A DNA stretch of 60,091 nucleotides from Nostoc sp. JL34 (GCF_017114945.1 NZ_JABXKQ010000023.1:1-60091); one strand, 5' to 3'; positions 8,242-18,500 are shown, numbered from the stretch's first letter. Made by a program: numbers and translations. The notes: generated by a model not told the origin, from the letters alone.

Positions 8242-9558
8242 ATGCCTGAAGTGTTTAAAGGAAAATTTTCTCGTCGTCAGATTCTCACTACTGCTGGCTT
8301 AGGAGCCGTTTCAGTCACCGCAATTGGTAGTATGGGCGAAGAGGTTGTTGCCCAACAGCCAACTGGGCAAGCTACCCCACGCGGAGGCTCCTTACCGCCT
8401 CAGATTCAGTTTCCACCCATCTCGGAAAAGACTGAGGTTGATACGGGTGGGCCACCAACTGCATTACCTCCAGAGCGACGCTTGGGGTTTGCGATCGTCG
8501 GACTTGGCAGATTGACATTGGAAGAAATCATGCCTGCGTTTGCAGAATGTAAACTAGCAAAGCCGACTGCATTAGTTAGTGGTGATGCTGCCAAAGCAAA
8601 TCTTGTTGCCCAGCAGTATGGCATCAAACCGCAGAGCGTTTACAACTATCAGAATTATGATAATCTCCGCAACAATCCAGACGTTGATGTGATTTATATC
8701 GTATTGCCTAACAGTATGCACCGGGAATATACGGTGCGTGGTGCTAAAGCAGGAAAGCATATTTTGTGTGAAAAGCCAATGGCAACCACAGTGGAAGATG
8801 CTCAACAGATGATCGATGCGTGCAAACAAGCCGATCGCAAGCTGATGATTGCTTATCGCTGCCAATATGAGCCGCATCATCGCGCCATGATTCAGATGAT
8901 CCGTAGCAAAGAATTGGGAGCTATCAAGGTAATTCAGGCAGACAACGGACAAAATCAAGGCGGTGACTTAAACCAGTGGCGATTGAAACGCGCCTTAGCT
9001 GGAGGTGGCTCTTTACCGGATGTAGGAATTTATTGCTTGAATGCAACTCGCTATTTGACGGGAGAAGAACCGATCGCAATTAGCGCCCAAATCTTTAGTA
9101 CTCCTGGCGATCCGCGCTTCAAAGAGGTAGAAGAAAATGTCACCTTCCAATTGCGCTTTCCTAGTGGGATACTAGGGATTTGCTCCACTAGCTACGGCTT
9201 TCACGAAGCACGCCGCTTTCGCGTCTTCGGCTCTGATGCTTGGGCGCAGCTCGATCCAGGATTCTCTTACAACGGTTTGCGAATGATGATTTCGCGCAAA
9301 TCCCCAACCAACAGCATGGCAGAAAATGTCAGCGAAGTTCGCATAGGCGAGAAGAATCAGTTTGCTTTGGAAATCGATCACATGGCAGATTGTGTGATTC
9401 AGAATAAACAACCCCATACGCCTGGTGAAGAAGGTTTGCAAGACCAAAAACTAATCGCGTTAATTTACGAAGCAGCACAAACAGGCAAGACAATTACCCT
9501 ACCTCGTGTGTCGGGACTAGATACCACTCGTGGCCCCGCTCCCAGAATGCTGAAGTAA
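8242..9558 (+). CDS. Gfo/Idh/MocA family oxidoreductase with Tat-type signal
   Basis: 438 residues. The N-terminus has FSRRQILTTAG, a twin-arginine motif, and a cleavage-like VAQQ, so the enzyme is probably exported, as seen for glucose-fructose-oxidoreductase-like members. The Rossmann fold starts at about residue 77 (FAIVGLGRL). The family signature CEKPMATT with the conserved Lys and the helix EDAQQMIDAC follow, then a C-terminal alpha/beta domain with GGGSLPDVGIYCLNATRYL, where D and H-type residues contact the sugar. NAD(P)-dependent; substrate unknown. AAGGAA precedes the ATG. Confidence 0.88.
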   Translation: MPEVFKGKFSRRQILTTAGLGAVSVTAIGSMGEEVVAQQPTGQATPRGGSLPPQIQFPPISEKTEVDTGGPPTALPPERRLGFAIVGLGRLTLEEIMPAFAECKLAKPTALVSGDAAKANLVAQQYGIKPQSVYNYQNYDNLRNNPDVDVIYIVLPNSMHREYTVRGAKAGKHILCEKPMATTVEDAQQMIDACKQADRKLMIAYRCQYEPHHRAMIQMIRSKELGAIKVIQADNGQNQGGDLNQWRLKRALAGGGSLPDVGIYCLNATRYLTGEEPIAISAQIFSTPGDPRFKEVEENVTFQLRFPSGILGICSTSYGFHEARRFRVFGSDAWAQLDPGFSYNGLRMMISRKSPTNSMAENVSEVRIGEKNQFALEIDHMADCVIQNKQPHTPGEEGLQDQKLIALIYEAAQTGKTITLPRVSGLDTTRGPAPRMLK

Positions 9559-9576
9559 ATACTGCATACCGCTGTC

Positions 9577-9684
9577 ATGATAACCTCTGCTTGGAGTCCG
9601 CTCCGTAAATCTTTGTTTCGCGATCGCTGGCTTGATTCAGGCGATGAACCCCCGGTTATTTCTCACATGATTTATGCTCATTAA
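9577..9684 (+). pseudogene. Possible remnant of an MFS transporter gene (N- and C-terminal ends joined)
   Basis: A 35-codon ORF. Its first part, SAWSPLRKSLFR, resembles the start of MFS_3/EntS-type exporters (WSPLR..LFR.LW). Its last part, PPVISHMIYAH, resembles the short tail after the last helix of the same family. If so, nearly the whole membrane part was deleted. Based on recall of motif patterns only, so weak. Confidence 0.3.
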
Positions 9685-9718
9685 TCCCAACAAGCACGAG
9701 CTGAGAAAAGACCTTTCA

Positions 9719-10336
9719 TCATACCTTTGGAGTTGTCATCTCAAATAGTTTCCCAATCTTTGTATACTCAACTGGCCCACCTAAGCGTGTAATCGGCTGC
9801 ATCCCTACAGTATCAACTAACCCCAAATCTTGGCGGTATAGGTCTTCACGCACATGAAATCGTAACACTCGACCCAATACCATCACATTATTGGTTCCTT
9901 CCACTGGAATTATCTGTGTGACTTTACACTCCATCGCCACAGGTGAGCTTTCAATCCGCAACGGTCGGACATCTGTAGCAGGAATAGCTTTTAAGTTTGC
10001 TTTTTCAAACTCGTTAACTCCATAAGGGAATTCCGTTGCTGTTTGAACCATTGCATGAGAGAGCGTTTCATCAACCACATGACACACAAATTCATCAACT
10101 TCATGAATATTGCGTAACGTGTCTTTTTCTTTTGGCTCATGTCTACGGTATGCGACTGAAAACATAATAGTTGGTGGAAAACCTGCTACTGCATTGAAAA
10201 ACGAATATGGGGCGAGATTAGGAATTCCAGAGGCACTAATTGTAGACACCCAGGCAATTGGGCGAGGAGCAACGATGCTCGTCAATAGATGGTAAGGAGC
10301 AGGGTCTTTCATTTCCTGCGGCACAAATGATAACAT
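9719..10336 (-). CDS. Flavin reductase family protein (FMN-binding split barrel)
   Basis: 205 residues. The fold starts with PYHLLTSIVAPRPIAWVSTI, the typical FMN-contacting strand and helix of flavin-reductase-like split barrels, then PNLAPYSFFNAV and PPTIMFSV. DTLRNIHEVDEFVCHVV and the later GRVLRFHV strand complete the barrel. Such proteins bind FMN and reduce it with NAD(P)H, or act as small oxidoreductases. ATG start at 10336. It stands alone on this strand, back to back with the molybdenum-maturation genes. Confidence 0.88.
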   Translation of the reverse strand: MLSFVPQEMKDPAPYHLLTSIVAPRPIAWVSTISASGIPNLAPYSFFNAVAGFPPTIMFSVAYRRHEPKEKDTLRNIHEVDEFVCHVVDETLSHAMVQTATEFPYGVNEFEKANLKAIPATDVRPLRIESSPVAMECKVTQIIPVEGTNNVMVLGRVLRFHVREDLYRQDLGLVDTVGMQPITRLGGPVEYTKIGKLFEMTTPKV

Positions 10337-10664
10337 AAAATTTTATAATATTACGGGTAGTTGAGAGTATTCAGTGAATACCAAAAAATAAATTATTCAA
10401 GAACTGACTGGAAAGTCCCTTACCTAAGTTCAATACTATTTGCCCATTTTTGGTATTGCTCTTTGGTCATAACAACCTATACTTTGTGTGAAAGCAAAAT
10501 TCAGCCTAGAGACAGATATTTTAACTGAGTGCAATATACCTCCTATGAAAAGAAAGAGTCTTAAATTAAAAATTTTGCAAACAGTTTAAGGGACTCTGGC
10601 AAAACTGGAAGTTATGGAAAAACAGTATTTTGTGATAACTCTTATGATAGATAAATAACTCAAG
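10337..10664. other. Intergenic region between divergent genes
   Basis: About 330 bases, AT-rich, between the flavin reductase and the small ORF before xdhC. It should hold the two divergent promoters. No repeat, RNA gene or recognised operator was seen. Confidence 0.4.
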
Positions 10665-10886
10665 TTGGCAACTACCCTGCGAGGCATGATTTTAGCGGTA
10701 TTTTCGCTTATCTTGGGTAGAATAACACTGCAATACCTGCGGGGTGTAATCGTTAACGGGCGGCAAATCGATTCGTGTTTGACACTAGCAGTAATGCACA
10801 ATGGCACAGTCATCACATTGTTTTCATTAGGACTGCTTGTTCAAGCTGATAAACTGCTAGAGACAGAAAAAGAAGCAATCAAATGA
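10665..10886 (+). CDS. Small membrane protein upstream of the XdhC gene
   Basis: 73 residues from a TTG at 10665 (an ATG at 10686 is also possible). Two hydrophobic segments are seen: GMILAVFSLILGRITLQYL and VMHNGTVITLFSLGLLVQA, with an acidic C-terminus LLETEKEAIK. I do not recognise the family. Its stop overlaps the XdhC start by four bases (ATGA), which strongly suggests a real, co-translated gene. No strong ribosome site is visible. Confidence 0.5.
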   Translation: MATTLRGMILAVFSLILGRITLQYLRGVIVNGRQIDSCLTLAVMHNGTVITLFSLGLLVQADKLLETEKEAIK

Positions 10887-12040
10887 ACGAATTACAAACA
10901 ATTTTAGAAGGCTTCGAGTTAAGTGAAAAAAGTGGTGAAATTACTTTCCTTGCTACTGTAGTCAAAACTCAAGGTTCAACCTATCGCCGACCGGGTGCCA
11001 AAATGTTGATGACTAATACAGGTCGGATGATCGGAACAATCAGCGCTGGTTGCTTGGAGAATGACGTATTTGAGCATACTCAACAACGAATGTCAAGCGG
11101 CGAAACAATTGTTGTTACTTACGATAACACCGCCTCTGAAGATATTCTTTGGGGCTTTGGTTTAGGGTGCAATGGGATAGTGCAAGTTCTCATCGAACGT
11201 CTTGAAAGAGAAAGCACACCAAATGCGATCGCTTTTACACAGGAGTGCTTTAATAAAAAACATTTGGGTATTATTGCTACAGTTTTTGCCTTTGAAGGCG
11301 GGGTAGATGTAAAACTTGGGTCGCGGTTACTGGTGTATCCAAATGGTAAAATTATCACTGATATCAAAGATCCAAATTTAGTTCAATCTCTGCTTGCAGA
11401 TACTCAAACAGCCTTTGCTAATCAAAAGTCAAGCGTAAATAACTATCAATTACCTTTAGGCAGTGCAGAAGTATTTATTGAAGTCATCCAACCACCCACA
11501 CCTTTAGTAATATTTGGTGCAGGTTATGATGCTGTACCTGTAGCCCAGTTTGCTCAAGCATTAGGTTGGGACGTTACTGTAGTTGATTGTCGAGCTAATC
11601 AGGCAACTAAAGCGCGATTTCCTATGCCTTGTGATGTAATTCTTAGTCGGCGAGAAATTGTACAAAAACAGATATTTATAGATGCCTACACGGTTGCTGT
11701 AGTCATGACGCATAATTACCTTGACGACCTAGAAATTTTAAAGATGTTGCTAGCATCTCCTGCACGCTACATAGGGGCTTTAGGCCCGAAGCCGCGGACT
11801 GAAAGATTGCTTGAAGATTTACGAGCGCAAAAAATAGTTTATACTACTGAACAATTAAAAAGATTGCATGGCCCGATTGGGATTGACATAGGAGCAGATA
11901 CACCTGAAGGAATAGCGATCGCCATTATTGCGGAAATTCAGGCAGTGCTAACAAACCGCAGTGGTAATTTTTTAAGAAATCGCAATCAACCAATTCACCA
12001 ATCCTATGAAAGCAACTCAAACTTATTAGTTAGCACATAG
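10883..12040 (+). CDS. XdhC/CoxI family molybdenum-hydroxylase maturation protein
   Basis: 385 residues. XdhC-type proteins bind molybdenum cofactor and help sulfurate it and insert it into xanthine-dehydrogenase-type hydroxylases. The N-terminal XdhC domain shows TVVKTQGSTYRRPGAKML, GTISAGCLENDVFEH (the conserved Cys) and WGFGLGCNG. A C-terminal Rossmann domain has LVIFGAGYDAVPVAQFA and TVVDCR, followed by MTHNYLDDLEIL and YIGALGPKPR and ending in HGPIGIDIGADTPEGIAIAI. The gene overlaps the small membrane protein by 4 bases and is 12 bases from the nucleotidyltransferase. No hydroxylase subunit is in the window. Confidence 0.92.
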   Translation: MNELQTILEGFELSEKSGEITFLATVVKTQGSTYRRPGAKMLMTNTGRMIGTISAGCLENDVFEHTQQRMSSGETIVVTYDNTASEDILWGFGLGCNGIVQVLIERLERESTPNAIAFTQECFNKKHLGIIATVFAFEGGVDVKLGSRLLVYPNGKIITDIKDPNLVQSLLADTQTAFANQKSSVNNYQLPLGSAEVFIEVIQPPTPLVIFGAGYDAVPVAQFAQALGWDVTVVDCRANQATKARFPMPCDVILSRREIVQKQIFIDAYTVAVVMTHNYLDDLEILKMLLASPARYIGALGPKPRTERLLEDLRAQKIVYTTEQLKRLHGPIGIDIGADTPEGIAIAIIAEIQAVLTNRSGNFLRNRNQPIHQSYESNSNLLVST

Positions 12041-12052
12041 TTTTTATTTGTT

Positions 12053-12697
12053 ATGGTATTTCACACTGAGCAAATAGATAATGAAAAATCAACCATAGCC
12101 ATTATGATTCTTGCTGCTGGTGCATCTACACGGATGGGTACACCTAAACAACTATTGCTTTACCAAGGACGTAGTTTTTTGCAATACATTACAGAAATGG
12201 CGATCGCTTCAGTTTGTCAGCCTGTAGTAGTAGTACTTGGAGCTAATGCAGAACAGATTCATCCCCAAATTAAGCAACTTCCTGTTAGAGTAGTTCAGAA
12301 CTTGGATTGGGCTTGTGGAATGAGTTCTTCCATCAAGAGTGGTCTTGAATTATTAAATAATCTTCCGCAAAAAATAGAAGCAGTAGTTATTACACTTTGC
12401 GACCAGCCATTTGTTTCTTACCAAATTATTAATCAACTTGTTGATGCATATTATTCGACGAAAAAACCGATCATCGCTTGTGAATATGCGGGTACATTAG
12501 GTGTACCTGCTCTATTTAGTCAAATATTTTTTTCAGAACTTGCTGCTTTGAAAGAAACTTCCGGGGCAAAAAGAGTTATTAATAACAACCTCAATGAAGT
12601 GTTTTCTATTCCATTTCCACTAGGGAATATCGATATTGATACACCAAAGGATTACGAACAATTGCTATCACATGGTCTAAATACCCAAATTCATTAG
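12053..12697 (+). CDS. MobA/MocA-like nucleotidyltransferase
   Basis: 214 residues. The nucleotide-binding loop ILAAGASTRMGTPKQLL (about 20-36), with its conserved Arg and Lys, and the LCDQPFVS metal site are typical of the MocA/MobA-like family. In the XdhC context the likely reaction is transfer of CMP from CTP to molybdopterin, giving the cytosine-dinucleotide cofactor used by many molybdenum hydroxylases; GMP cannot be excluded. It is the last gene of the group, ending about 175 bases before a terminator. Confidence 0.88.
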   Translation: MVFHTEQIDNEKSTIAIMILAAGASTRMGTPKQLLLYQGRSFLQYITEMAIASVCQPVVVVLGANAEQIHPQIKQLPVRVVQNLDWACGMSSSIKSGLELLNNLPQKIEAVVITLCDQPFVSYQIINQLVDAYYSTKKPIIACEYAGTLGVPALFSQIFFSELAALKETSGAKRVINNNLNEVFSIPFPLGNIDIDTPKDYEQLLSHGLNTQIH

Positions 12698-13014
12698 TTT
12701 GTGAAAATTAAAGCTGCGAAAGGCTTTCAGCAATTGGGTTCTCCCACTTTGATACAAGAAGGATAGCCTACCGTCGCTAAAGTAACGGGTGGATTAAGGC
12801 GATCGCAACAAATTTTCACTGACAGAAGTAACCGGATGCTAGAAAAACTTCGGGTATTGTGTAGATGCAGATAAAAAACTCCACGCCACTTGCGGGATGG
12901 AGTTTTTGGGCATAGGGAATGGGGAAGAAGTTACCAATGCCCAATGCCCCAAGCGACGGGGCGACTATCCCTCTACAGACACCTGGAGATGGAGTTTCCC
13001 GTCGCTTTCAATGA
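12698..13014. other. Intergenic region with terminator and heptamer-like repeats
   Basis: About 320 bases. It holds the terminator at 12874-12907 and short repeats of CCAATGCCCAATGCCCC type (about 12936-12952), next to a GC-rich AAGCGACGGGGCGAC word. No supported gene. Confidence 0.5.
12874..12907. terminator. Rho-independent, probably bidirectional terminator
   Basis: A perfect 10-bp inverted repeat AAAAACTCCA / TGGAGTTTTT with a 14-nt loop gives a stem flanked by A and T tracts on both sides. It can end transcription of the XdhC-nucleotidyltransferase unit. Confidence 0.75.
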
Positions 13015-13785
13015 ATGCCTTCGGCAATATTGGGAAACAAAAAAGTGCAAATCACTAAGCGTAATGTTGAATTAAGAGTAGATGGCAGCTTAATGCGTGT
13101 TTATGTTGCGGCTCCCAAAGCAGCAGGAAAATACCCTGGTATTGTCTTCTACAGTGATATTTATCAGTTAGGTGATCCAATGATTCGTCTAGCTAACTAC
13201 TTAGCAGGATACGGCTATGTAGTAGCAGCCCCAGAAATTTTTCACCGAATTGAGCCAGTTGGTTTAGTGATTGAGCCAGACGATCTTGGACGGATGCGGG
13301 GTAATGACGATGCTCGTCGAACTTCGGTAGCTGATTATGATGCCGATTGCCTTGCTGTGATTGAATTTCTCAAAGGAGAGAGTGCAGTTTCTCCAAATCA
13401 AATAGGCACTCTAGGCTTTTGTATTGGTGGACATTTAGCTTTCCGTGCAGCATTTCAAAGCGAAATTCGGGCTTGTGTCTGCTGTTACCCTACTGGCATT
13501 CCCAGTGGCAAACTGGGTAAGGAAGTAGCCGATACAATCCAGCGGGTAAGTGAAATCCAAGGCGAGATGCTAATGGTGTTCGGTACTCTTGACCCTCATG
13601 TGCCAGAAAGCGATCGCCAAACCATAATTACAGCAATTGAGAATGCTCATGTCCCTCACCAAGTTTTCTTGTATGAAGCAGAACATACTTTCATGCGGGA
13701 TGACGGTTATCGTTATGATTCCAGTGCTACTACGTCTGCTTGGTCTGAAATCGTAACTTTCTTAGGGCGCATATTTGCCAACTGA
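13015..13785 (+). CDS. Dienelactone hydrolase family protein
   Basis: An alpha/beta hydrolase of about 245-256 residues. The triad of the family is visible: nucleophile Cys136 in LGFCIGGHLAF, Asp193 in FGTLDPHVPE and His224 in EAEHTFMRD. A Cys in place of Ser is normal for dienelactone hydrolases. The ATG at 13015 starts in repeat-like DNA. Homologues usually begin near QITKRNVELRVDGSLM, so a GTG at 13045 may be the true start. The natural substrate is unknown; these enzymes cleave cyclic or small esters. Confidence 0.88.
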   Translation: MPSAILGNKKVQITKRNVELRVDGSLMRVYVAAPKAAGKYPGIVFYSDIYQLGDPMIRLANYLAGYGYVVAAPEIFHRIEPVGLVIEPDDLGRMRGNDDARRTSVADYDADCLAVIEFLKGESAVSPNQIGTLGFCIGGHLAFRAAFQSEIRACVCCYPTGIPSGKLGKEVADTIQRVSEIQGEMLMVFGTLDPHVPESDRQTIITAIENAHVPHQVFLYEAEHTFMRDDGYRYDSSATTSAWSEIVTFLGRIFAN

Positions 13786-13832
13786 AAACTTCTATTATTG
13801 CTTTCTTTCTTTACTTGACAGTTAGTAGCCCA

Positions 13833-14792
13833 TCAATTTTGAGTTGTCTGCAACGCCAACAAACCAGCACCGTAAGCAGGCTCATCCCTGGGAAAAATCA
13901 CATTTACTTTAGGAAACTTATTAACAAGAGACGCGACAAATCTCTCATGGATTTTGCATCTACCGAGCCAGACACTTCCCGTGGTGACTACTTCTAAAAT
14001 TGAGTCAGAATTAAAAATTGCATCAATTATTGTAGATGTAGCTTTCACTAAATCTTTTACAGCATCATCAATGATCATATTCGCGACTATATCACCTGAC
14101 GCTGCTGCCAAATCTACAATTGGTGCTAAAGCCGCTATTTGTTTAACTCCCCATTCTCGCCGATATATTAATTCTATTAAATCTTCTATACTTTCCAAAT
14201 CAAGATGCTGTTTAAAAGCCTCTAATAAGCTCGTTGATATCTCTCGTCCATCATAATATTTTAATGCTGCGTTCATACCAGAGACAGCAATTTTATAGGC
14301 GCTACCTTCATCTCCTAAAATATAACCCCAGCCACCGACTCGTTTGGTATGTCCCTGATGATTTCGCCCGAAAACTATCGAACCAGTACCAGATGCAACC
14401 ACAATTCCTACAGGCTGACCAATTCCACCAACTAAAGCAATTAAAGCATCGTTACAAATTACAATATTTGCTGGCTGTAATACCCAAATAATAGGGCGAG
14501 ACTTATTATTTTGTAACTCTTGTACTAAACCTTTTACTACTTCGATATCTGCTGCACGACCTACACCTGCTAAACCCAGGCATATCGCTTCAATATTCAC
14601 AGTATTTTTAATTATTGTTACTTCAACTGCATTATGAATTGCAGATTGAATAGATTGTAGAGTGGCTTCGATACCGATACTTTGATAATTAGATGGGCCT
14701 GCTTCACCGCGCCCTAACACTTGACACGAATCATCCATTAAGACACAAACAGTTTTGCTACCGCCGCCATCTATTCCCAAAACATAATTCAT
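13833..14792 (-). CDS. BadF/BadG/BcrA/BcrD ATPase family, N-acetylglucosamine-kinase-like
   Basis: 319 residues of the ASKHA (actin-like) ATPase fold. Phosphate 1 motif GIDGGGSKT (residues 6-14) is at the N-terminus, and the adenosine/second phosphate site VASGTGSIVFG and GGWGYILGDEGSAY follow. EAICLGLAGVGRA is also typical. Members phosphorylate N-acetylglucosamine or related sugars, probably in cell-wall sugar recycling. ATG start at 14792. It is convergent with the hydrolase gene and seems to be monocistronic. Confidence 0.85.
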   Translation of the reverse strand: MNYVLGIDGGGSKTVCVLMDDSCQVLGRGEAGPSNYQSIGIEATLQSIQSAIHNAVEVTIIKNTVNIEAICLGLAGVGRAADIEVVKGLVQELQNNKSRPIIWVLQPANIVICNDALIALVGGIGQPVGIVVASGTGSIVFGRNHQGHTKRVGGWGYILGDEGSAYKIAVSGMNAALKYYDGREISTSLLEAFKQHLDLESIEDLIELIYRREWGVKQIAALAPIVDLAAASGDIVANMIIDDAVKDLVKATSTIIDAIFNSDSILEVVTTGSVWLGRCKIHERFVASLVNKFPKVNVIFPRDEPAYGAGLLALQTTQN

Positions 14793-15145
14793 AATCTGTA
14801 ATAATGTTAATTACTGGAGTTTAGACTAAGCAATGCAAAATTACCCAGCAGGACTGAGTTAATCGGAGACTTACCGAAAGTATAAACTTTTAAACAAGCT
14901 GGAAAACACACAGCAGTGAGTACATGCAGCTTTTAACAAATATTTACGCGGACAAAACCGAGAATGGGTATGCGTAACCTGGATGATGTAGTGGCAAAAA
15001 AGCCTCCTGATTTCTGAACATCATTTTATTTCTTAAGAGAGATGATTTAGATGTCTAGACCTCTCTGAGGGTAAATAGAATAAAAGTAAAGTTAGGGAGT
15101 AAAATATTTGAACAAATTAAAACTGACTTGATTCAGAGCAAATAT
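14793..15145. other. Intergenic region
   Basis: About 350 bases between the sugar kinase (minus) and the 50-residue membrane protein (plus), so two promoters are expected. No repeat or RNA element was recognised. Confidence 0.4.
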
Positions 15146-15298
15146 ATGTTCAGTATACTTTGGGGCATTGTTGTTGTACTGGTTGCTTTTTGGGCATTAG
15201 GACTGACACTTCATATTGCTGGAAATTTAATTCATGCAGTGTTGCTTGTAGCCATTGGCCTTGCTATCTATAATTTTTTCAAGGCGCGTGATGTGTAA
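15146..15298 (+). CDS. lmo0937-type small membrane protein (DUF5670)
   Basis: A 50-residue protein too short for usual gene calling. MFSILWGIVVVLVAFWALGL gives the first helix, and a second helix follows HIAGNLIHAVLL, ending in a basic KARDV tail. The W-x-LGL...G-x-LIH...LL..A.. pattern is that of lmo0937 family membrane proteins, found widely and of unknown function, often stress-linked. ATG start; no strong ribosome site. Confidence 0.8.
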   Translation: MFSILWGIVVVLVAFWALGLTLHIAGNLIHAVLLVAIGLAIYNFFKARDV

Positions 15299-15547
15299 AT
15301 AAATAACTCCTGACGCTTTTCTCCGCTTCAGTGAGGTTAGTTAAATCAGATACATAAGTTTGACTTTTTGGCGGATATTTGCTGAAAAATAATTTTTAGG
15401 AAATTATTATTTGGCCGATATAGCCTCAAATAGGAGATAAAAACCTTTTCAAAGCAACTTGTGCCAAATACTAGGGTGCAGATAAAATCAGTTGACCATA
15501 ATTAGGCAACCACATTACCGTACTTTCTTCAATTAAATTAGTAGCTA

Positions 15548-18500
15548 TTAAGATACAGGAATCTCAATGACAAATTCTGTTCCTTCGCCAAGCACAGAAT
15601 TGCAACTCAACCGCCCATCATGGATTTCATCAACAATTTGACGAGCGATCGCTAATCCTAATCCTGTTCCCTTCCCAACCTCTTTTGTTGTAAATAGGCG
15701 ATCAAAGATCCTTGCTCTAACCTCCTCTGGTATCCCTTGACCGTTATCTTTGATACGAATTACCACCATGTTTTGCTTACTGGATACTTCGGTGTGAATC
15801 AGTATTTGGTGATGATTGTCTTGTGCTTGGGCAAAAGAAAGCCCCTCGCAGGAAGTATCTAAGGCATCAATGGCGTTAGCGAGGATGTTCATAAATACTT
15901 GATTTAGCTGTCCTAAAAAGCACTTGACAGGTGGTAACTTTCCGTATTTAGTGATGATTTCAATTGCTGGACGTTTTTCGTTAGCTTTGAGGCGATACTT
16001 CAAAATCAGCAGGGTACTCTCAATCCCTTCATGGAGGTTACAAGCAACTTTTTCGGCTGTATCGGCTCTGGAGAAGGTACGGAGACTGATGCTAATATCT
16101 TTAATCCGATCGCTTGCTACCTTCATTGAGCCTACTAATTTTGGTAAGTCTTCAGTCAGAAATTCTAGGTCAATTTCTTCACCATGCTCAATAACTGCGA
16201 TCGCAGGATTGGGATGATGTTGTTGGTAGGATTGGATATGGGCAAGTAAGTCTTGAATATACTCTTCGGCATTGTTGAGACTGCCTTTCAAAAATCCAAT
16301 GGGATTATTAATTTCATGTGCCACCCCAGCAACCAAATTACCCAAGGTTGCCATTTTTTCATTTTGCACCATTTGTAATTGGGTATGCTCAAGTTCTTGT
16401 AGCGATCGCTCTAACTCTTGGGCATAATTTTGAGATTCTTGATAAAGACGGGCATTTTCTAGAGAAATGGCAGCTTGAGCGCATAGTAGTTGGATAACTT
16501 CGGTGCGATCGCTTGTAAATGCACCAATTGTTAGCGGATTTTCTAGATATAGCAACCCAATGAGTTTACCTTGATTTAACATCGGCGTACACAATACACT
16601 CTTAGGTTGTTGCTGTATGAAATATGAGTCGGCGATAAAATCAGTTTGTGCTGTTGCATCATCCAGCACAACAGTTTTTAAGCTGCGTTTGACATAGTTC
16701 ATCAGTGTGACGGGAATGCCTTCGCTGGTTGACAATGGTACAGATACCAGAGTGACTCCTTCATTGATGGTAGCTACAGCTTCAACCACTAAGTCGCCCT
16801 GTTGGAGTACAAGTAATGCAGCTTTTTGTGCCCCAGCATTTTCCATCACCACTTGCAAAAGGGTAGTGAGTAATTGCTCTAATTGAATTTCACTGGAGAG
16901 AACTTGTGCGGCTTTAAAGATGGTGGCAAAATCGAGGGCTTCCGAAATACTGCTGCTAGAAAGATTTGTGTGGATGGTTTGATGTGGAAATGATGATGCA
17001 TCAACGGTTGAACTCAGTTGAAAGCGATGATGCTGCCCTTGTAAGATGGGAGTTAGGAGTTGAGGATAGCGTTTTTCTAAGTCTTCAGTTTTGGCTTTAG
17101 CGCCCCAACGAGCATAGCAGTAATAAGCTTCCTGCATATAAACTTGGGCAATTTTTTGTTTCCCCCAGTCGAGGTAGAACTTGGCAGCTAACTCATTGCT
17201 CAAGGCTTCTTCTTGGATATATTCATTTTCTTTCGCCAGAGTTATGGCGCGATCGTACAATTCTATTGCTGCTATTTTTTCGCCTAAAACCCGATGGCGT
17301 TCTGCTTCCACCAAATCATATTTGTGCTGGAAATTCATCGGTGCAGATTTGGCTCGAAACTGCAATTTTTCCTGGTTTTCGCCAACCTTTAAGAGTAATT
17401 GTTCTTGTTGAGATGGTTCAGCCGTTGCATAGACAGCCAGACGAGACAGAGAATCGTAATAGTAGAAAACAGGCACAGATAGCATTCCTGCGCCACCGTT
17501 GAGGTATTGCTCTCCCTGATTTCCATTTTCAACTGCCGCCGGAAAATTCTCAAACAAATAACTGAGTGTTAATTTACTTAAGAAAAATACATGGAGTGTT
17601 AATTCGTCATTCTCTTCGATCAGCGCAGATAATAGTTGTTCATCTTGATAATCTTCACCAATGAAGCGCTCTGTATGATCGCTAGATTCGGTTAAATTAT
17701 TAATGCTTTTACAAATTATATTCGACCAATTTAATAAGCGCTGATTTTGGGCAAAATTAGATTCATAGGCTTTGATATCTGCTAAGAGAATTTCCAAAAC
17801 TTCTGTGCCACTTAAATAGACATAGAATAACTTGAAAATCATCGATGCCAGCACATGAAAAAAATCGCCTGTTTCTAATCCAAGACTATGGGATTCCTGT
17901 AATAAACTAATTGAGATGCGGACATGTTGTTTATTAAATTGATTCAATGCAGCCACTTTAAATATAGTCATGCTTTGAACAGATTTTGCTTGAAATCTAT
18001 CCACAAGCATTAAAGCTAGTTTGCCAAATTCGTAGCCTGACTCCAGTTGGTTACAAATATTAAGTACAATTCCAAAATCTGCATACCCTGGTGCAGAAAG
18101 TGATGCATTGCCGTATTTAAGAGATACATTCACCTCTTCGCAGGCAATAATTGGGAACAGATAAGGCGCAGCCTGATGGATGGCGGGAGCAATGCTAGCC
18201 ATAATCCGCAAAGCAACCAAAGCTTTGGGATCATCCATCAATGGTAAATCAACTAAGCCCTGAATACTTCTGCCAGCCAAAGTCGAGAGCGTGTTGAATA
18301 CATATTGCTGAACGTCTGGAGGTGTGACTGATTCAGGTAATGTTACCCCAAGTTGAGCCAGAAGTTCGCGTCCAGTTGCGATCGCTTTGAATGATTGATT
18401 CCGCACCTGATAAGCTTGGAGTTGCACTTCATAAACTTTTACTCTATCCAGTAAGGTGGTTGTTTTTTCGATGACGACCTGGATAAGAGATTCCATCTGG

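Noticed and set aside
8075..8302. 75-codon ORF with ALALSDD heptapeptide repeats
   Set aside because: It is created by the 21-nt array and runs into the start of the Gfo/Idh/MocA gene; no ribosome site.
12890..13075. 61-codon ORF before the dienelactone hydrolase
   Set aside because: It covers terminator and repeat DNA and overlaps the real gene in another frame.
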